This document shows, piece after piece, positions 18,076 to 25,721 of a DNA stretch of 64,000 bases. Numbering within the stretch: the stretch's first letter is position 1; every line of letters begins with the position of its first letter. The stretch is from the NCBI GenBank assembly GCA_000063525.1, contig CT978603.1:2041105-2105104 (forward strand), in the 5' to 3' direction. The notes beneath the pieces are model-generated. The model saw only the letters and a list, made by a program, of their open reading frames with translations, made no database searches and had not been told where the DNA came from. Source of the stretch: Synechococcus sp. RCC307 (GTDB lineage Bacteria; Cyanobacteriota; Cyanobacteriia; PCC-6307; Cyanobiaceae). The position numbers and the translations under genes were made by a program.

Positions 18076-19115
18076 GACTTCACTTCCTCCGGCAGGGCCA
18101 GCAGTAATTGACCGGCCGCGTAGCGATTCCCCTGGGGATTGAGGTGCATGTCATGGGTGAAATAAAACGCCTCGGGCTGCCGCAGCAACTCTGGCGCCAT
18201 GGGCACATAGGGAACTTCAAGCTCCTGAGCCAACTGAGCAAAGCAAGGCTCAAGGTGCGGGGCTTTGCGGGGATCGCTGGGGACCGCAGAGATCAGATAG
18301 CGGCCGCCGGCAGCTGCAACCCGGTCACGGATGGAACGCAAGGCACGGCGCGTGGGCTCTAGCTCGGCTGCTGAGCGCGGGCATTGATCACCAGCACTGG
18401 AGGCAACTGGGCTCTGGGCTGTGGTGATCTCCCGGCGGCGCCCCAGCTCGGTCACGGTGAGCTGAGCGCGGCGCAACAAACGCGCCAAATACGACACCCG
18501 TGCCAATCGCTCCAACGGCGAGAGCTGGGTTTCGCTGGAAACCACCATCTCGCCGTTGGAATCGGGCTGGAGCTGATTGCTGTAGCCCTGATCGCCATCG
18601 AGGTCGTTGTCATAGAGAACATGAACAACCACTCCACCGGCCAACAGCACCGGGCCTTGGGGGTGTTGCTGCTGGTATTCACGCAACTGGATCTCTGAGA
18701 GCACCGGGGAGTAACTGCTCACCCCCAGGTTGTGAACGGCCACACCCGCCCCGCAGAGTTGCTGCTGCAACTGGCCAGCCATGCTGTCGGCATCACTGAC
18801 CTGAAACCCTTCAACAAACGAGTCCCCCAACATCAGCACATGCCGCTTGGGGCCAGCAGCTGGGAACTCACAGAGGCCCTTGAGGGAACGGTTACCAAAA
18901 CGATCGGTTTGGATTTCAAAGCCGCCCCATTCGTCCTGCAGCGAATAGGCCTGAAAGGTGTAGTTGGTTGGATGCTGGTGGTGACGCGTTGCGCTGGGGT
19001 TCAGCGGTGTGTTGTTAAAGCCCAGCCGCAGCAGTCTCAAGGCCAGCTCAGCCCCCACCAAGCAAAACGCCAAGCTGAACAGCAGCAGCAGCAGATTGGC
19101 GCGCAGCGCTCGCAT
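18072..19115 (-). CDS. SGNH/GDSL-family hydrolase, membrane-anchored
   Basis: 347 residues. An N-terminal helix (ANLLLLLFSLAFCLVGAELAL) acts as signal anchor, placing the domain outside the cytoplasm. SGNH blocks: GDSF at 97-100 (nucleophile S99), the glycine in HNLGVSSYSP, the asparagine in YDNDLDG, and DMHLNPQGN near the C-terminus for the catalytic D/H. Members act as esterases or acetyl-modifying enzymes on glycans or lipids. The substrate is unknown. First gene of the overlapping cluster that ends with the ABC1 kinase, hinting at an envelope or lipid task. Confidence 0.8.
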   Translation of the reverse strand: MRALRANLLLLLFSLAFCLVGAELALRLLRLGFNNTPLNPSATRHHQHPTNYTFQAYSLQDEWGGFEIQTDRFGNRSLKGLCEFPAAGPKRHVLMLGDSFVEGFQVSDADSMAGQLQQQLCGAGVAVHNLGVSSYSPVLSEIQLREYQQQHPQGPVLLAGGVVVHVLYDNDLDGDQGYSNQLQPDSNGEMVVSSETQLSPLERLARVSYLARLLRRAQLTVTELGRRREITTAQSPVASSAGDQCPRSAAELEPTRRALRSIRDRVAAAGGRYLISAVPSDPRKAPHLEPCFAQLAQELEVPYVPMAPELLRQPEAFYFTHDMHLNPQGNRYAAGQLLLALPEEVKS

Positions 19116-19126
19116 TCAGCCTGGGA

Positions 19127-19774
19127 TCAGGCGGCCAGGTTATCGGCTGAATCTGCTTTCAAAATGGCCTGCAATTGGTTGGCGGCAGCGCAATAGGCCG
19201 CCCAGCCCATCATGCGGCGCGGATCCGAACGCCCTTTGTCATCGACGGCCTCACGCACGGTGACGCCCTGAACTTCTGCTTTGTCAAACGCAGCGAGCAA
19301 GGGAATGGAGCCATCCAGCACCTCAAGGCCAAAACCCTCAAGCGTGTCGCGCGCCTCATCAGCAAAGCGCTGCTTGCGCGTGTCCACCTTCACCAGCAAG
19401 GCGGCATGGCGGATGCCGTAGCCCCGCAAAATCGCCGACATCTCGATGGTCAGCTCCACCGAGCGGGCTTGCGGCGTGGTGGGCAGCACAACGATGTCGG
19501 AGCCAGCCGAGAGGTTCTTCAACTCATCTTCATGGCTACTGGCCTGGCCATCGGTGATCACGATCTGAGCCGTGCGGGTGGCTTTGGCAGCAGCCTCGAC
19601 AGGCACCACATCAAAGCCGAGCAGACCCCTCGCTCCATAGGCGGTTGCCGAGCGGTTGCGGTCAGCATCAACGACGCAGACGGCGTAGCCCTGCTGGGCC
19701 CAAACACTGGCTAAGTGAATGCTGGTGCAGGTCTTCGCTACACCGCCTTTCTGGCCAAAAACAGTTACGAACAC
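19127..19774 (-). CDS. ParA/MinD-family ATPase without a ParB partner
   Basis: Deviant Walker A KGGVAKT at 9-15 with the signature lysine K9, switch I region DADRNRSATAYGARG, Walker B-like IVITDGQ, and PTTPQARSVE. ParA-type ATPases position chromosomes, plasmids or protein bodies. The GTG at 19774 gives a 215-residue protein starting right at the first beta strand (FVTVFGQ); the 85 codons upstream in frame overlap arfB and look non-coding. No parB or McdB-like gene is adjacent, so the cargo is unknown. It lies 11 bp upstream of the SGNH gene. Confidence 0.85.
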   Translation of the reverse strand: MFVTVFGQKGGVAKTCTSIHLASVWAQQGYAVCVVDADRNRSATAYGARGLLGFDVVPVEAAAKATRTAQIVITDGQASSHEDELKNLSAGSDIVVLPTTPQARSVELTIEMSAILRGYGIRHAALLVKVDTRKQRFADEARDTLEGFGLEVLDGSIPLLAAFDKAEVQGVTVREAVDDKGRSDPRRMMGWAAYCAAANQLQAILKADSADNLAA

Positions 19775-19842
19775 TTTTTCGGCAAAGAGTAAGCAGCACA
19801 AAGTGAAACGCAAGGGGCTGCTGCTGGTGTGCTGACAAAGCC

Positions 19843-20277
19843 TCAGTCGTCGCTGTGATGGCGCCTTTGGCGCTGCTGCTTGATCTGGCCGCGTTGTTTC
19901 TTGGCATCCAAGCGGCGGCGCTGGGAACCGCGGGTGGGCTTGGTGGCACGGCGAGGCTTCGGCGGTGGCTTGAGGCCTTCCCGCAACAACTCCGCCAGCC
20001 GCTCGAGGGCCAACTGCCGGTTGCGCCATTGGGAGCGATGCTCAGCGGCCACAACCCGCAACACCCCGCCACTGAGCTTGGAGCCCAAGCGCTGTTGCAG
20101 GCGCTGGCGCCGAACCTCTCCCAAGACCGAGGAAGCCTGCAGGTCAAACAACAGCTCAACAGCTGTTTCCAACTTGTTGACGTTCTGCCCGCCTGGGCCG
20201 GAGGAGCGCGTAAAGCGCCATTGCAGCTCAGCGGCAGGGATCGCCAAGCGTTGATGAATCACTAGATCGCGATCCAC
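19843..20277 (-). CDS. arfB: Alternative ribosome-rescue hydrolase ArfB (YaeJ)
   Basis: Releases stalled peptidyl-tRNA from ribosomes lacking a stop codon. The class I release-factor motif GGQ is at 29-31 within SSGPGGQNVNK, and the C-terminal tail is strongly basic (KKQRGQIKQQRQRRHH), as needed to enter the empty mRNA channel. 144 residues, normal. Its start lies 8 bp from the remnant of the argJ 3' end that forms the left attachment site. Before the island entered, argJ and arfB would have been direct neighbours on the minus strand. Confidence 0.93.
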   Translation of the reverse strand: MDRDLVIHQRLAIPAAELQWRFTRSSGPGGQNVNKLETAVELLFDLQASSVLGEVRRQRLQQRLGSKLSGGVLRVVAAEHRSQWRNRQLALERLAELLREGLKPPPKPRRATKPTRGSQRRRLDAKKQRGQIKQQRQRRHHSDD

Positions 20278-20286
20278 GGCGCACTC

Positions 20287-20308
20287 AAGTGGTGTAGTCG
20301 GCGTTGAT
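20287..20308. repeat. Left attachment site (attL), displaced argJ 3' end
   Basis: Read on the minus strand, this is ATC AAC GCC GAC TAC ACC ACT then TGA (stop at 20287-20285): the last codons I-N-A-D-Y-T-T of argJ, without the rest of the gene. It matches 23869-23890 with one mismatch in 22 positions and includes a perfect 17-bp core. Homology to argJ ends exactly here. Confidence 0.85.
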
Positions 20309-20362
20309 AGACACTTATAGGCAGATTCCCCTTCAACACTTGGGTTTTGGCGGTGGAATGAC

Positions 20363-20441
20363 CGTTAGCAAGGTGTTAGCACCACCATGCGCACACCCAA
20401 ATCCCTGTGGTGGCGGTGATGGCGTAAGCAAACCGTTAGCA
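20363..20441. repeat. Two paired GTTAGCA sites (integrase arm-type candidates)
   Basis: GTTAGCA-4bp-GTTAGCA at 20364-20381 and a variant GTAAGCA-4bp-GTTAGCA at 20424-20441. Both keep an 11-bp period, about one helical turn. The 19-bp string at 20363-20381 recurs exactly at 23801-23819. They lie between attL and the integrase start, where arm-binding or autoregulatory sites would be expected. Confidence 0.65.
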
Positions 20442-20456
20442 GGAACACCCCTGTAG

Positions 20457-21983
20457 ATGACCTCTACCTCCACCTCCACCTCCACCTCCAAGGCATCCAC
20501 AAATGGTTCAGGCCAAGCCAAGGCGGTGCTGGACCGCAAGGACATTCCTGGGGACAAAAATGCATATGTATATAGAGATGGGAAACGAGGCGGAAGGTGG
20601 TGCCTCTACTTCTATGACCGTGAAACCACGAACAGGCATCGGTTCGTCCTGAAGGATGGGAATGGTGTTCATCCACCAGCGACACCAGAAGCACAAGACG
20701 AAGCTTGGATGCTGGGTATCGCCAAGTTCGTTGAACTGAAGGGTAAGAGCGATAGAGGTGAAGCCATTCAGTCTTTGTCCTGGGGAGAGATGGTGAAGAA
20801 GTTTCTTCTCAAGGAAAGAAGACGCATCTCCGACATTCCTCACAATGGAATATCAAAAGCAAGATTTAGGCTTATTGAGACACAACTCAGATGGATAAGT
20901 GATTATGTCGATGACGAAAACAAACATGTTCACAAGTTCAGACGCAATGCTTTTCTGAACTACGAAGTATGGAGGAAAGAAAGAGCCAAAGAATTCGGAA
21001 AAGCAATTCCAAGACAAACAACGATCAATCAAGAACTTTCTACGCTTCGTCGTTGTTTCACTGAAGTTGCAGTAACCAATGGTTTCCTCACAAGAGACAG
21101 TGTTCCAGAAATTCCGTCAGTCAAACTTCCCAAAGACAAGAAGCACAGAAGAGATGATCTAACAGCAAGAGAATGGGAAGAGATGGAAAAGGTGATGAGG
21201 TATTACTGGACCAAAGGAAAGACAAGGCTTTTAGATAATCAGTACAAAACAGAGAAGGACAGTGATGGTCAGTACAAGGTCTTATGGAATGTCGGAAGGA
21301 AAGGAGAACAACGAAGCCAAAGAGGAAAACGGCAAATCGTTCATAGAGAGATGCTGTACTGGATGATGAGAATCTCTATGGATACTGGAACAAGGATTGG
21401 TTCTCTTCGGAAGATGCAGTGGAAGCACATAGACAAGTCCACATACATTCCAAAGAAAGAGCAAGCAATCTGGGTTTTCATCAATGTCCCACCAGAGAAC
21501 ACCAAGACTGGGCGCTCTTACCGAATTGCGGCACCCATTGCGAAGCATCTTGAAAATCTGAGGAAATCAAATTCATTCACTAAACCTGACGACTTCCTGT
21601 TCTGCAACCAACAGACGGGACAACCGTTCAGTCAAAGAATCCTTCACGACAGTTTGTGCGAAGTTTTGGTTGAGGCACGTTTAGCGGACTGGTCAGGGGA
21701 CGATACGAACAATCGGCGAAAAATTGATATCCACTCTGGGAAGAACTTGACTTGGTGTAGCTTCAGACATACTTACATCACGATGCGATTACAAGCAGGA
21801 ACACCTGTAGCAGTTGTCGCCGCAAATACAGATACAAGCCTCAAGTACATCGAAGAGCATTACTTCCACTACAGAGCAGAAGAGTCCACTGACCAGTTGG
21901 GCAAGGGACGACGCTTCAAGGAAGCGATGACAGAATTGGTATGGATCGAGGAAGTCTCAGATAAAGAAGCAAAAAGAATCTGA
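20457..21983 (+). CDS. int: Tyrosine recombinase (island integrase)
   Basis: 508-residue site-specific recombinase. The catalytic domain shows the first arginine in TGTRIGSLRKMQW, HxxR-type SFRHTYIT and the nucleophile tyrosine in the EEHYFHYR segment near the C-terminus. An N-terminal arm/core-binding region precedes it (about 105-220, TTINQELSTLRRCF). The extreme N-terminus is a Thr-Ser run encoded by ACCTCC repeats (20460-20489). Codon use is AT-richer than in flanking genes. Placement next to attL is typical for an integrase acting on its own element. The ATG at 20457 follows the second paired GTTAGCA site closely, suggesting autoregulation. Confidence 0.92.
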   Translation: MTSTSTSTSTSKASTNGSGQAKAVLDRKDIPGDKNAYVYRDGKRGGRWCLYFYDRETTNRHRFVLKDGNGVHPPATPEAQDEAWMLGIAKFVELKGKSDRGEAIQSLSWGEMVKKFLLKERRRISDIPHNGISKARFRLIETQLRWISDYVDDENKHVHKFRRNAFLNYEVWRKERAKEFGKAIPRQTTINQELSTLRRCFTEVAVTNGFLTRDSVPEIPSVKLPKDKKHRRDDLTAREWEEMEKVMRYYWTKGKTRLLDNQYKTEKDSDGQYKVLWNVGRKGEQRSQRGKRQIVHREMLYWMMRISMDTGTRIGSLRKMQWKHIDKSTYIPKKEQAIWVFINVPPENTKTGRSYRIAAPIAKHLENLRKSNSFTKPDDFLFCNQQTGQPFSQRILHDSLCEVLVEARLADWSGDDTNNRRKIDIHSGKNLTWCSFRHTYITMRLQAGTPVAVVAANTDTSLKYIEEHYFHYRAEESTDQLGKGRRFKEAMTELVWIEEVSDKEAKRI

Positions 21984-22004
21984 GACTCCACTCAAAACCC
22001 AGAA

Positions 22005-23135
22005 TCAACGCAAACCAATATCCGAAAGAGAACGTTTCCCCAGCGCTATCGCCTCAAGACGTTCGATTCGTGCTAACAGGTCTTGATTTTCTTGGCGGAT
22101 AGCAGCATTTTCCTGTTTCACCCCATCAAGTTGCGACTGCAGTTGATCTTCGTGTGAAGTCGATGCCTTAGGGATGGCACCTAATTTAAAAACAAAACCT
22201 GAACGTAAAGCTACGGTATCCAACGAACCACCGCCATAGTTACTGGATCCACCAAAGACATGTGATCCACCAACGTTAATGGAGAGACGTTCATTTAGTC
22301 GTGCAGCACAACCAATACCCATGGCAAAACGACTGCTATATCCACCCGTACCAACACCGCAGGATAAGGGAGCATCATCAGCAACAACAGGTAGCGACGA
22401 CAGCGCCGCAGTCAAAGCAGTTGCACCAGCAACGCCAGAACCTAGATCATTAATATTGCCGCGATTAGTTTCAATATTTTTGCGATTATTGACTATGTCC
22501 TGAGCGTTGTCATCAATTTGACCTTGCACACTTCTACCATTGATAAGCAGATCAGAACCATTAGTTATATCAATGTCAATCGGATCAGAATTTGCATCGG
22601 TTGCGAACAACTGCTGGACACCTCCCCTCTCTCTCGTGATTAATGAATTTTCTCCTATGTGAATATCACCATTTGGTTTAACAGTAACAGGAGAACTTAT
22701 CGCTCCAGGTGAAAATGGGATTAGTTTACTGTCAACCCCCTCGCCATTAGGCAATGCAGTTGGTGAATTCAGAAAGGTGACACCGGCAGATGGATTATTG
22801 CGATCCCAAACTGCAAATTTTGGAGTGTATCCACTATCCGGATTCCAATCGTTTCCAGGACCTACAACAAGCCTTTCAGTATAAACATCGTAGAAGGTAT
22901 CACCATCACCATAGGGATTATCCCATTCACCCAACAGCACTGACTCGCCAGTGTCCTGGTCCACTCCATAAACTCGCTGCTTCCAACAGGAATCCGACTG
23001 ACCTGGTATGGAGCAATTAGCACCATCCTGTGTAGAAGTAAATAGCAAATAAGGATCTACCGTTTGCGATACGGCTGGTTTACAACTAAAACTGCCAAGA
23101 ATAAATGCAATAAACAACAGAGATTTTCTTTTCAT
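22005..23135 (-). CDS. Trimeric-autotransporter-like surface protein (YadA-type anchor)
   Basis: 376 residues. Signal peptide at 1-23 (KRKSLLFIAFILGSF, cleavage near AVSQ). The head, to about 195, is rich in Gly/Asn/Asp. A short stalk coiled coil follows (DDNAQDIVNNRKNIETNRGN, about 205-225). Next is a YadA-like anchor: GVAGATALTAALSSLP, then VGTGGYSSRFAMGIGCAARLN and strand-like Gly-rich segments to FVFKLG near 320. Unusually, a further coiled coil (LQSQLDGVKQENAAIRQENQ) follows the barrel and would lie in the periplasm. Such proteins trimerise in the outer membrane and act in adhesion. It is convergent with the integrase, 21 bp apart. The family call comes from pattern, not a search. Confidence 0.65.
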   Translation of the reverse strand: MKRKSLLFIAFILGSFSCKPAVSQTVDPYLLFTSTQDGANCSIPGQSDSCWKQRVYGVDQDTGESVLLGEWDNPYGDGDTFYDVYTERLVVGPGNDWNPDSGYTPKFAVWDRNNPSAGVTFLNSPTALPNGEGVDSKLIPFSPGAISSPVTVKPNGDIHIGENSLITRERGGVQQLFATDANSDPIDIDITNGSDLLINGRSVQGQIDDNAQDIVNNRKNIETNRGNINDLGSGVAGATALTAALSSLPVVADDAPLSCGVGTGGYSSRFAMGIGCAARLNERLSINVGGSHVFGGSSNYGGGSLDTVALRSGFVFKLGAIPKASTSHEDQLQSQLDGVKQENAAIRQENQDLLARIERLEAIALGKRSLSDIGLR

Positions 23136-23424
23136 TGGTTAAATAGCATTAAAATAACAATATGTGTGCGCGAAATCAGCAATCTGTACGGTAGACAGAA
23201 AAAGGATCGTCACAAAAATTGGTAACAAATACGCCCTGAAAACAAATGAAGAAAAGATTCAAGAGAATAAGTCAATGATTCAATTGCGACTAGGGATCAT
23301 GTTATCCAGTGTATATACAACGGTATACAGCCACAAAGGTGTCCTCACATCTGTGGAATTTACGGTGTATTTGTAGAACCTTCTAACAAGTCAAACGCAC
23401 GTTTCGGAACATTCCGAAGGGTTC
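23136..23424. other. AT-rich island spacer
   Basis: Holds the upstream region of the surface-protein gene (minus) and that of the broken recombinase (plus). A 70-codon plus-strand frame (23164-23376) shows no recognisable features. Near 23311-23330 there is a palindrome-rich stretch with GTATAC-like halves. Nothing else could be supported. Confidence 0.5.
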
Positions 23425-23640
23425 ATGAGGAAGTACGTCACCTACAAACGAGTCAGCGGTGGAGAAAACCAAAAGAGTGGCCTTGGTCTGGATGCACAAG
23501 AACGGGACATCCAACTCTTCCTGGAGAACTACGCAGACGATCCCTATGAAGTCCTGGAGGAGTTTGTAGAGGTACAGACAGGCACCGATAACGACAGACC
23601 ACAACTGACTGCTGCCATCGCGCTGGCAAAGCAGCACTAA
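23425..23640 (+). pseudogene. Truncated serine recombinase (N-terminal fragment)
   Basis: 71 residues resembling the start of a small serine recombinase/resolvase: KYVTYKRVSGG holds the RVS active-site serine, followed by GLGLDAQERDIQLFLENYADD and DNDRPQLTAAI. The frame stops just after the first beta-alpha units; the helices, arginines and DNA-binding part are missing. Full-length relatives are usually well over 180 residues. It is therefore probably inactive, though a stable small protein is not excluded. It lies inside the argJ island, close to attR. Confidence 0.7.
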
Positions 23641-23806
23641 CGAGAGTACGAATGTTGTCGTAAGACAAAAGAATTCACCTGATAGACATCAATTACCTGT
23701 ACGTTTTCACGCTGGGTTTAGTGAGGGTCAGGTGTCCTCAATCGTTGGGTGTTCCCCTTCCGATGTACACATCATCGCTGAAAACTACGTCCGTATCAAG
23801 CGTTAG
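23641..23806 (+). pseudogene. Decayed open frame, possible recombinase tail
   Basis: In the frame ending TAG at 23804-23806 the sequence reads open for about 55 codons, ending in GFSEGQVSSIVG and ENYVRIKR. That resembles the helix and nucleophile-tyrosine region of a tyrosine recombinase C-terminus (a GHS-like turn, then Y). No start codon or upstream catalytic part is present. It may be the relic of an earlier integrase or chance. Low certainty. Confidence 0.25.
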
Positions 23807-23819
23807 CAAGGTGTTAGCA
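23801..23819. repeat. Right paired GTTAGCA site
   Basis: CGTTAGCAAGGTGTTAGCA, identical to 20363-20381. It ends 54 bp before the attR core, and the left copy begins 54 bp after the attL core, in the same orientation. The equal spacing argues for a functional recombination site. Confidence 0.65.
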
Positions 23820-23866
23820 GTAGGTTTAGACCCCCCAAAACACCTGTATTTGCAGCACTTCTTGAA

Positions 23867-25105
23867 TTAAGTCGTGTAGTCGGCGTTGATGCGCACGTAT
23901 TGATCAGAGAGATCGCAGCCCCAGGCCGTTGCCGTGCCTGGGGCCTGGCCAACCACCAGGCGAATCACGACCGTGTCATCCAGCAAATACGTGCTCGCCG
24001 CGCGCTCTCGCATATATGCGCTGGCTGCTGCGCGATCGAATGCCAACGGCTGACCAGCGGCCATCAGCTGATGCTCGCCAAGCCAAAGGGCCACGGCATC
24101 AGGATCCATTGGCACCCCAGCGCGGCCAGCCGCCGCAACGATGCGGCCCCAGTTGGGATCGCGGCCATGCAATGCGGTCTTCACCAGCGAGGAGCCACAC
24201 ACCGTGCGGGCAATGGCCTGGGCTGCCGCTTCATCAGCAGCGCCTTCCACCTGGACTTCCAGAAGCAACGTGGCCCCTTCCCCATCGCGGGCAATGGCGC
24301 GGGCCAACTGCTGCATCGCCGTGGTCAGCCCTTGCTCGAGGGCGTTGTGGTGCTCAACCGCCAAAGGCTCTCCGGCGGCGTAAGCCAGCACGGTGTCGTT
24401 GGTACTGGTGTCGCCATCGACGGTGATGCTGTTGAACGAGCGCTGCACCGCACGGCGCACCATCGCTTGCCACACATCCGCTGGCACGACTGCATCACAA
24501 CTAAAGAACCCAAGCATCGTGGCCATGTCGGGATGAATCATTCCCGAACCTTTGGCCATTCCACCAATGCGAACGGTGCGGCCTCCGAGCTCGGCCTCCA
24601 GGGCCACCTGCTTTTCAAGCAGATCAGTGGTGAGAATCGCATCAGCTGCCGCAGCCGCTGCCTGGGGCGATGAACCCAAGGCCGACACTAATGGCGCAAC
24701 CCCGGCCAGCAGCGTGTCCATCGGAATCGGCACGCCAATCACCCCGGTGGAGCAGATCAGCACCTCGTCTTGGCTCAGCCCCAGCTGATCAGCCACTGCC
24801 TGGGTGGCCCTGTGGCTATCGATCAAGCCCAAGTCGCCCGTGCAGGCATTGGCCTGGCCGGAGTTGATCAGCACCGCCTGCGCCTTGCCGCCTGAGGCCT
24901 CGAGCCGCTCCGCGCAGAGATCCACGCAAGCCGCCCGAACACGGTTGGTGGTGAAGCTGCCCCCGCAAACCGCTCCGGCTGGTGCCAGCAACAAGGCCAA
25001 ATCAGAGCGGCCACTGGCCTTGAGCCCTGCAGTGATGCCGGCAGCCTGAAATCCAGCCGGTGCCGTGATCCCACCCTCGATGGCACGCCAGGGGTGCGTC
25101 ATCAT
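23867..25105 (-). CDS. argJ: Bifunctional ornithine acetyltransferase/N-acetylglutamate synthase
   Basis: Recycles the acetyl group between N-acetylornithine and glutamate in arginine synthesis. It is made as one chain and self-cleaves before a threonine: the site is visible as GMIHPDMA/TMLGFF (A195/T196). Other blocks are INSGQANACTG, STGVIGVPIPMD and DPNWGRIVAAAGRAG. 412 residues from the ATG at 25105; a second ATG follows directly. The 3' end hosts the island attachment site but the protein is complete. Only 28 bp separate it from divergent coaE. Confidence 0.96.
   Translation of the reverse strand: MMTHPWRAIEGGITAPAGFQAAGITAGLKASGRSDLALLLAPAGAVCGGSFTTNRVRAACVDLCAERLEASGGKAQAVLINSGQANACTGDLGLIDSHRATQAVADQLGLSQDEVLICSTGVIGVPIPMDTLLAGVAPLVSALGSSPQAAAAAADAILTTDLLEKQVALEAELGGRTVRIGGMAKGSGMIHPDMATMLGFFSCDAVVPADVWQAMVRRAVQRSFNSITVDGDTSTNDTVLAYAAGEPLAVEHHNALEQGLTTAMQQLARAIARDGEGATLLLEVQVEGAADEAAAQAIARTVCGSSLVKTALHGRDPNWGRIVAAAGRAGVPMDPDAVALWLGEHQLMAAGQPLAFDRAAASAYMRERAASTYLLDDTVVIRLVVGQAPGTATAWGCDLSDQYVRINADYTT
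23869..23890. repeat. Right attachment site (attR) inside argJ
   Basis: The last seven codons of intact argJ (I-N-A-D-Y-T-T, here ending ACG ACT and then TAA at 23869-23867). It matches attL in 21 of 22 positions. The island thus replaced the original end of argJ with a synonymous copy: ACC became ACG and TGA became TAA. Confidence 0.85.
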
Positions 25106-25133
25106 CCAACCCAACACACTGCACCATTCTCCC

Positions 25134-25721
25134 GTGGCCCAGCGCCGCATCGGCCTCACTGGCGGCATTGCCACTGGTAAGAGCAGCGCCGCGCGGCTGC
25201 TTGAACAGCACCATGGCCTGCCGGTGCTCGACGCTGACCTCTACGCGCGCCAAGCCTTAGAACCTGGCCAACCCGCCACAGAGGCGGTGCTTGAGCGCTT
25301 TGGCCCTGGGGTGGTGAGCAGCGGTGGGGTGGTGGATCGCCGCGCCTTGGGAGCGATTGTGTTCAACAACCAAGACGAGCGCCGCTGGCTGGAGCAACTG
25401 GTGCATCCAATCGTGCGCCAGCGCTTTGACCAGGAGCTCGTGCAGCTGGACACCAACCCTGCTGTGGTGCTGATGATTCCGCTGCTGTTTGAAAGCGGGC
25501 TTGAAGCGCTCTGCAGTGAAACTTGGCTGGTGGATTGCGATGAAAGCCAACAGCTGCAGCGATTGATGGCCCGCGACCAACTCAACGAAGCAGAGGCGCA
25601 AGCGCGCATGGATGCTCAGTGGCCACTGGCACGCAAGCGTCCTCTCGCCGATGTGTTGATTAGCAACCGCGGAGATGCCGCTGCCCTCAATGCGCAGCTG
25701 GAAGACGCCCTCAGCCCTTGA
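25134..25721 (+). CDS. coaE: Dephospho-CoA kinase
   Basis: Phosphorylates dephospho-CoA in the last step of CoA synthesis. The P-loop GGIATGKS is at 10-17, followed by the CoaE blocks LDADLYARQ, VHPIVRQRF and IPLLFESGLE. The GTG at 25134 (VAQRRIGLTGG) puts the P-loop at the usual place and gives 195 residues; the in-frame ATG at 25065 would overlap argJ by 41 bp. The last 11 bp overlap the end of convergent gatB. Confidence 0.95.
   Translation: MAQRRIGLTGGIATGKSSAARLLEQHHGLPVLDADLYARQALEPGQPATEAVLERFGPGVVSSGGVVDRRALGAIVFNNQDERRWLEQLVHPIVRQRFDQELVQLDTNPAVVLMIPLLFESGLEALCSETWLVDCDESQQLQRLMARDQLNEAEAQARMDAQWPLARKRPLADVLISNRGDAAALNAQLEDALSP

Larger units (their letters stand above)
20292..23890. 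mobile_element. Integrative island inserted in the 3' end of argJ
   Basis: A segment bounded by a direct repeat of the argJ 3' end (20292-20308 and 23874-23890), with a repeat period of 3,582 bp. It holds a tyrosine integrase, a surface protein with a YadA-like anchor, a truncated serine recombinase and unassigned sequence. It is visibly AT-richer than the flanks and uses AGA/AAA-type codons. The chromosomal genes on either side, arfB and argJ, are intact. I see no replication, transfer or relaxase gene, so it would be an integrative satellite or a reduced genomic island, mobilisable only by its own integrase or a helper phage. Confidence 0.85.

Noticed and set aside
23164-23376. 70-codon frame in the island spacer
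   Set aside because: No recognisable domain, no clear ribosome binding site, and an AT-rich region where such frames arise by chance.
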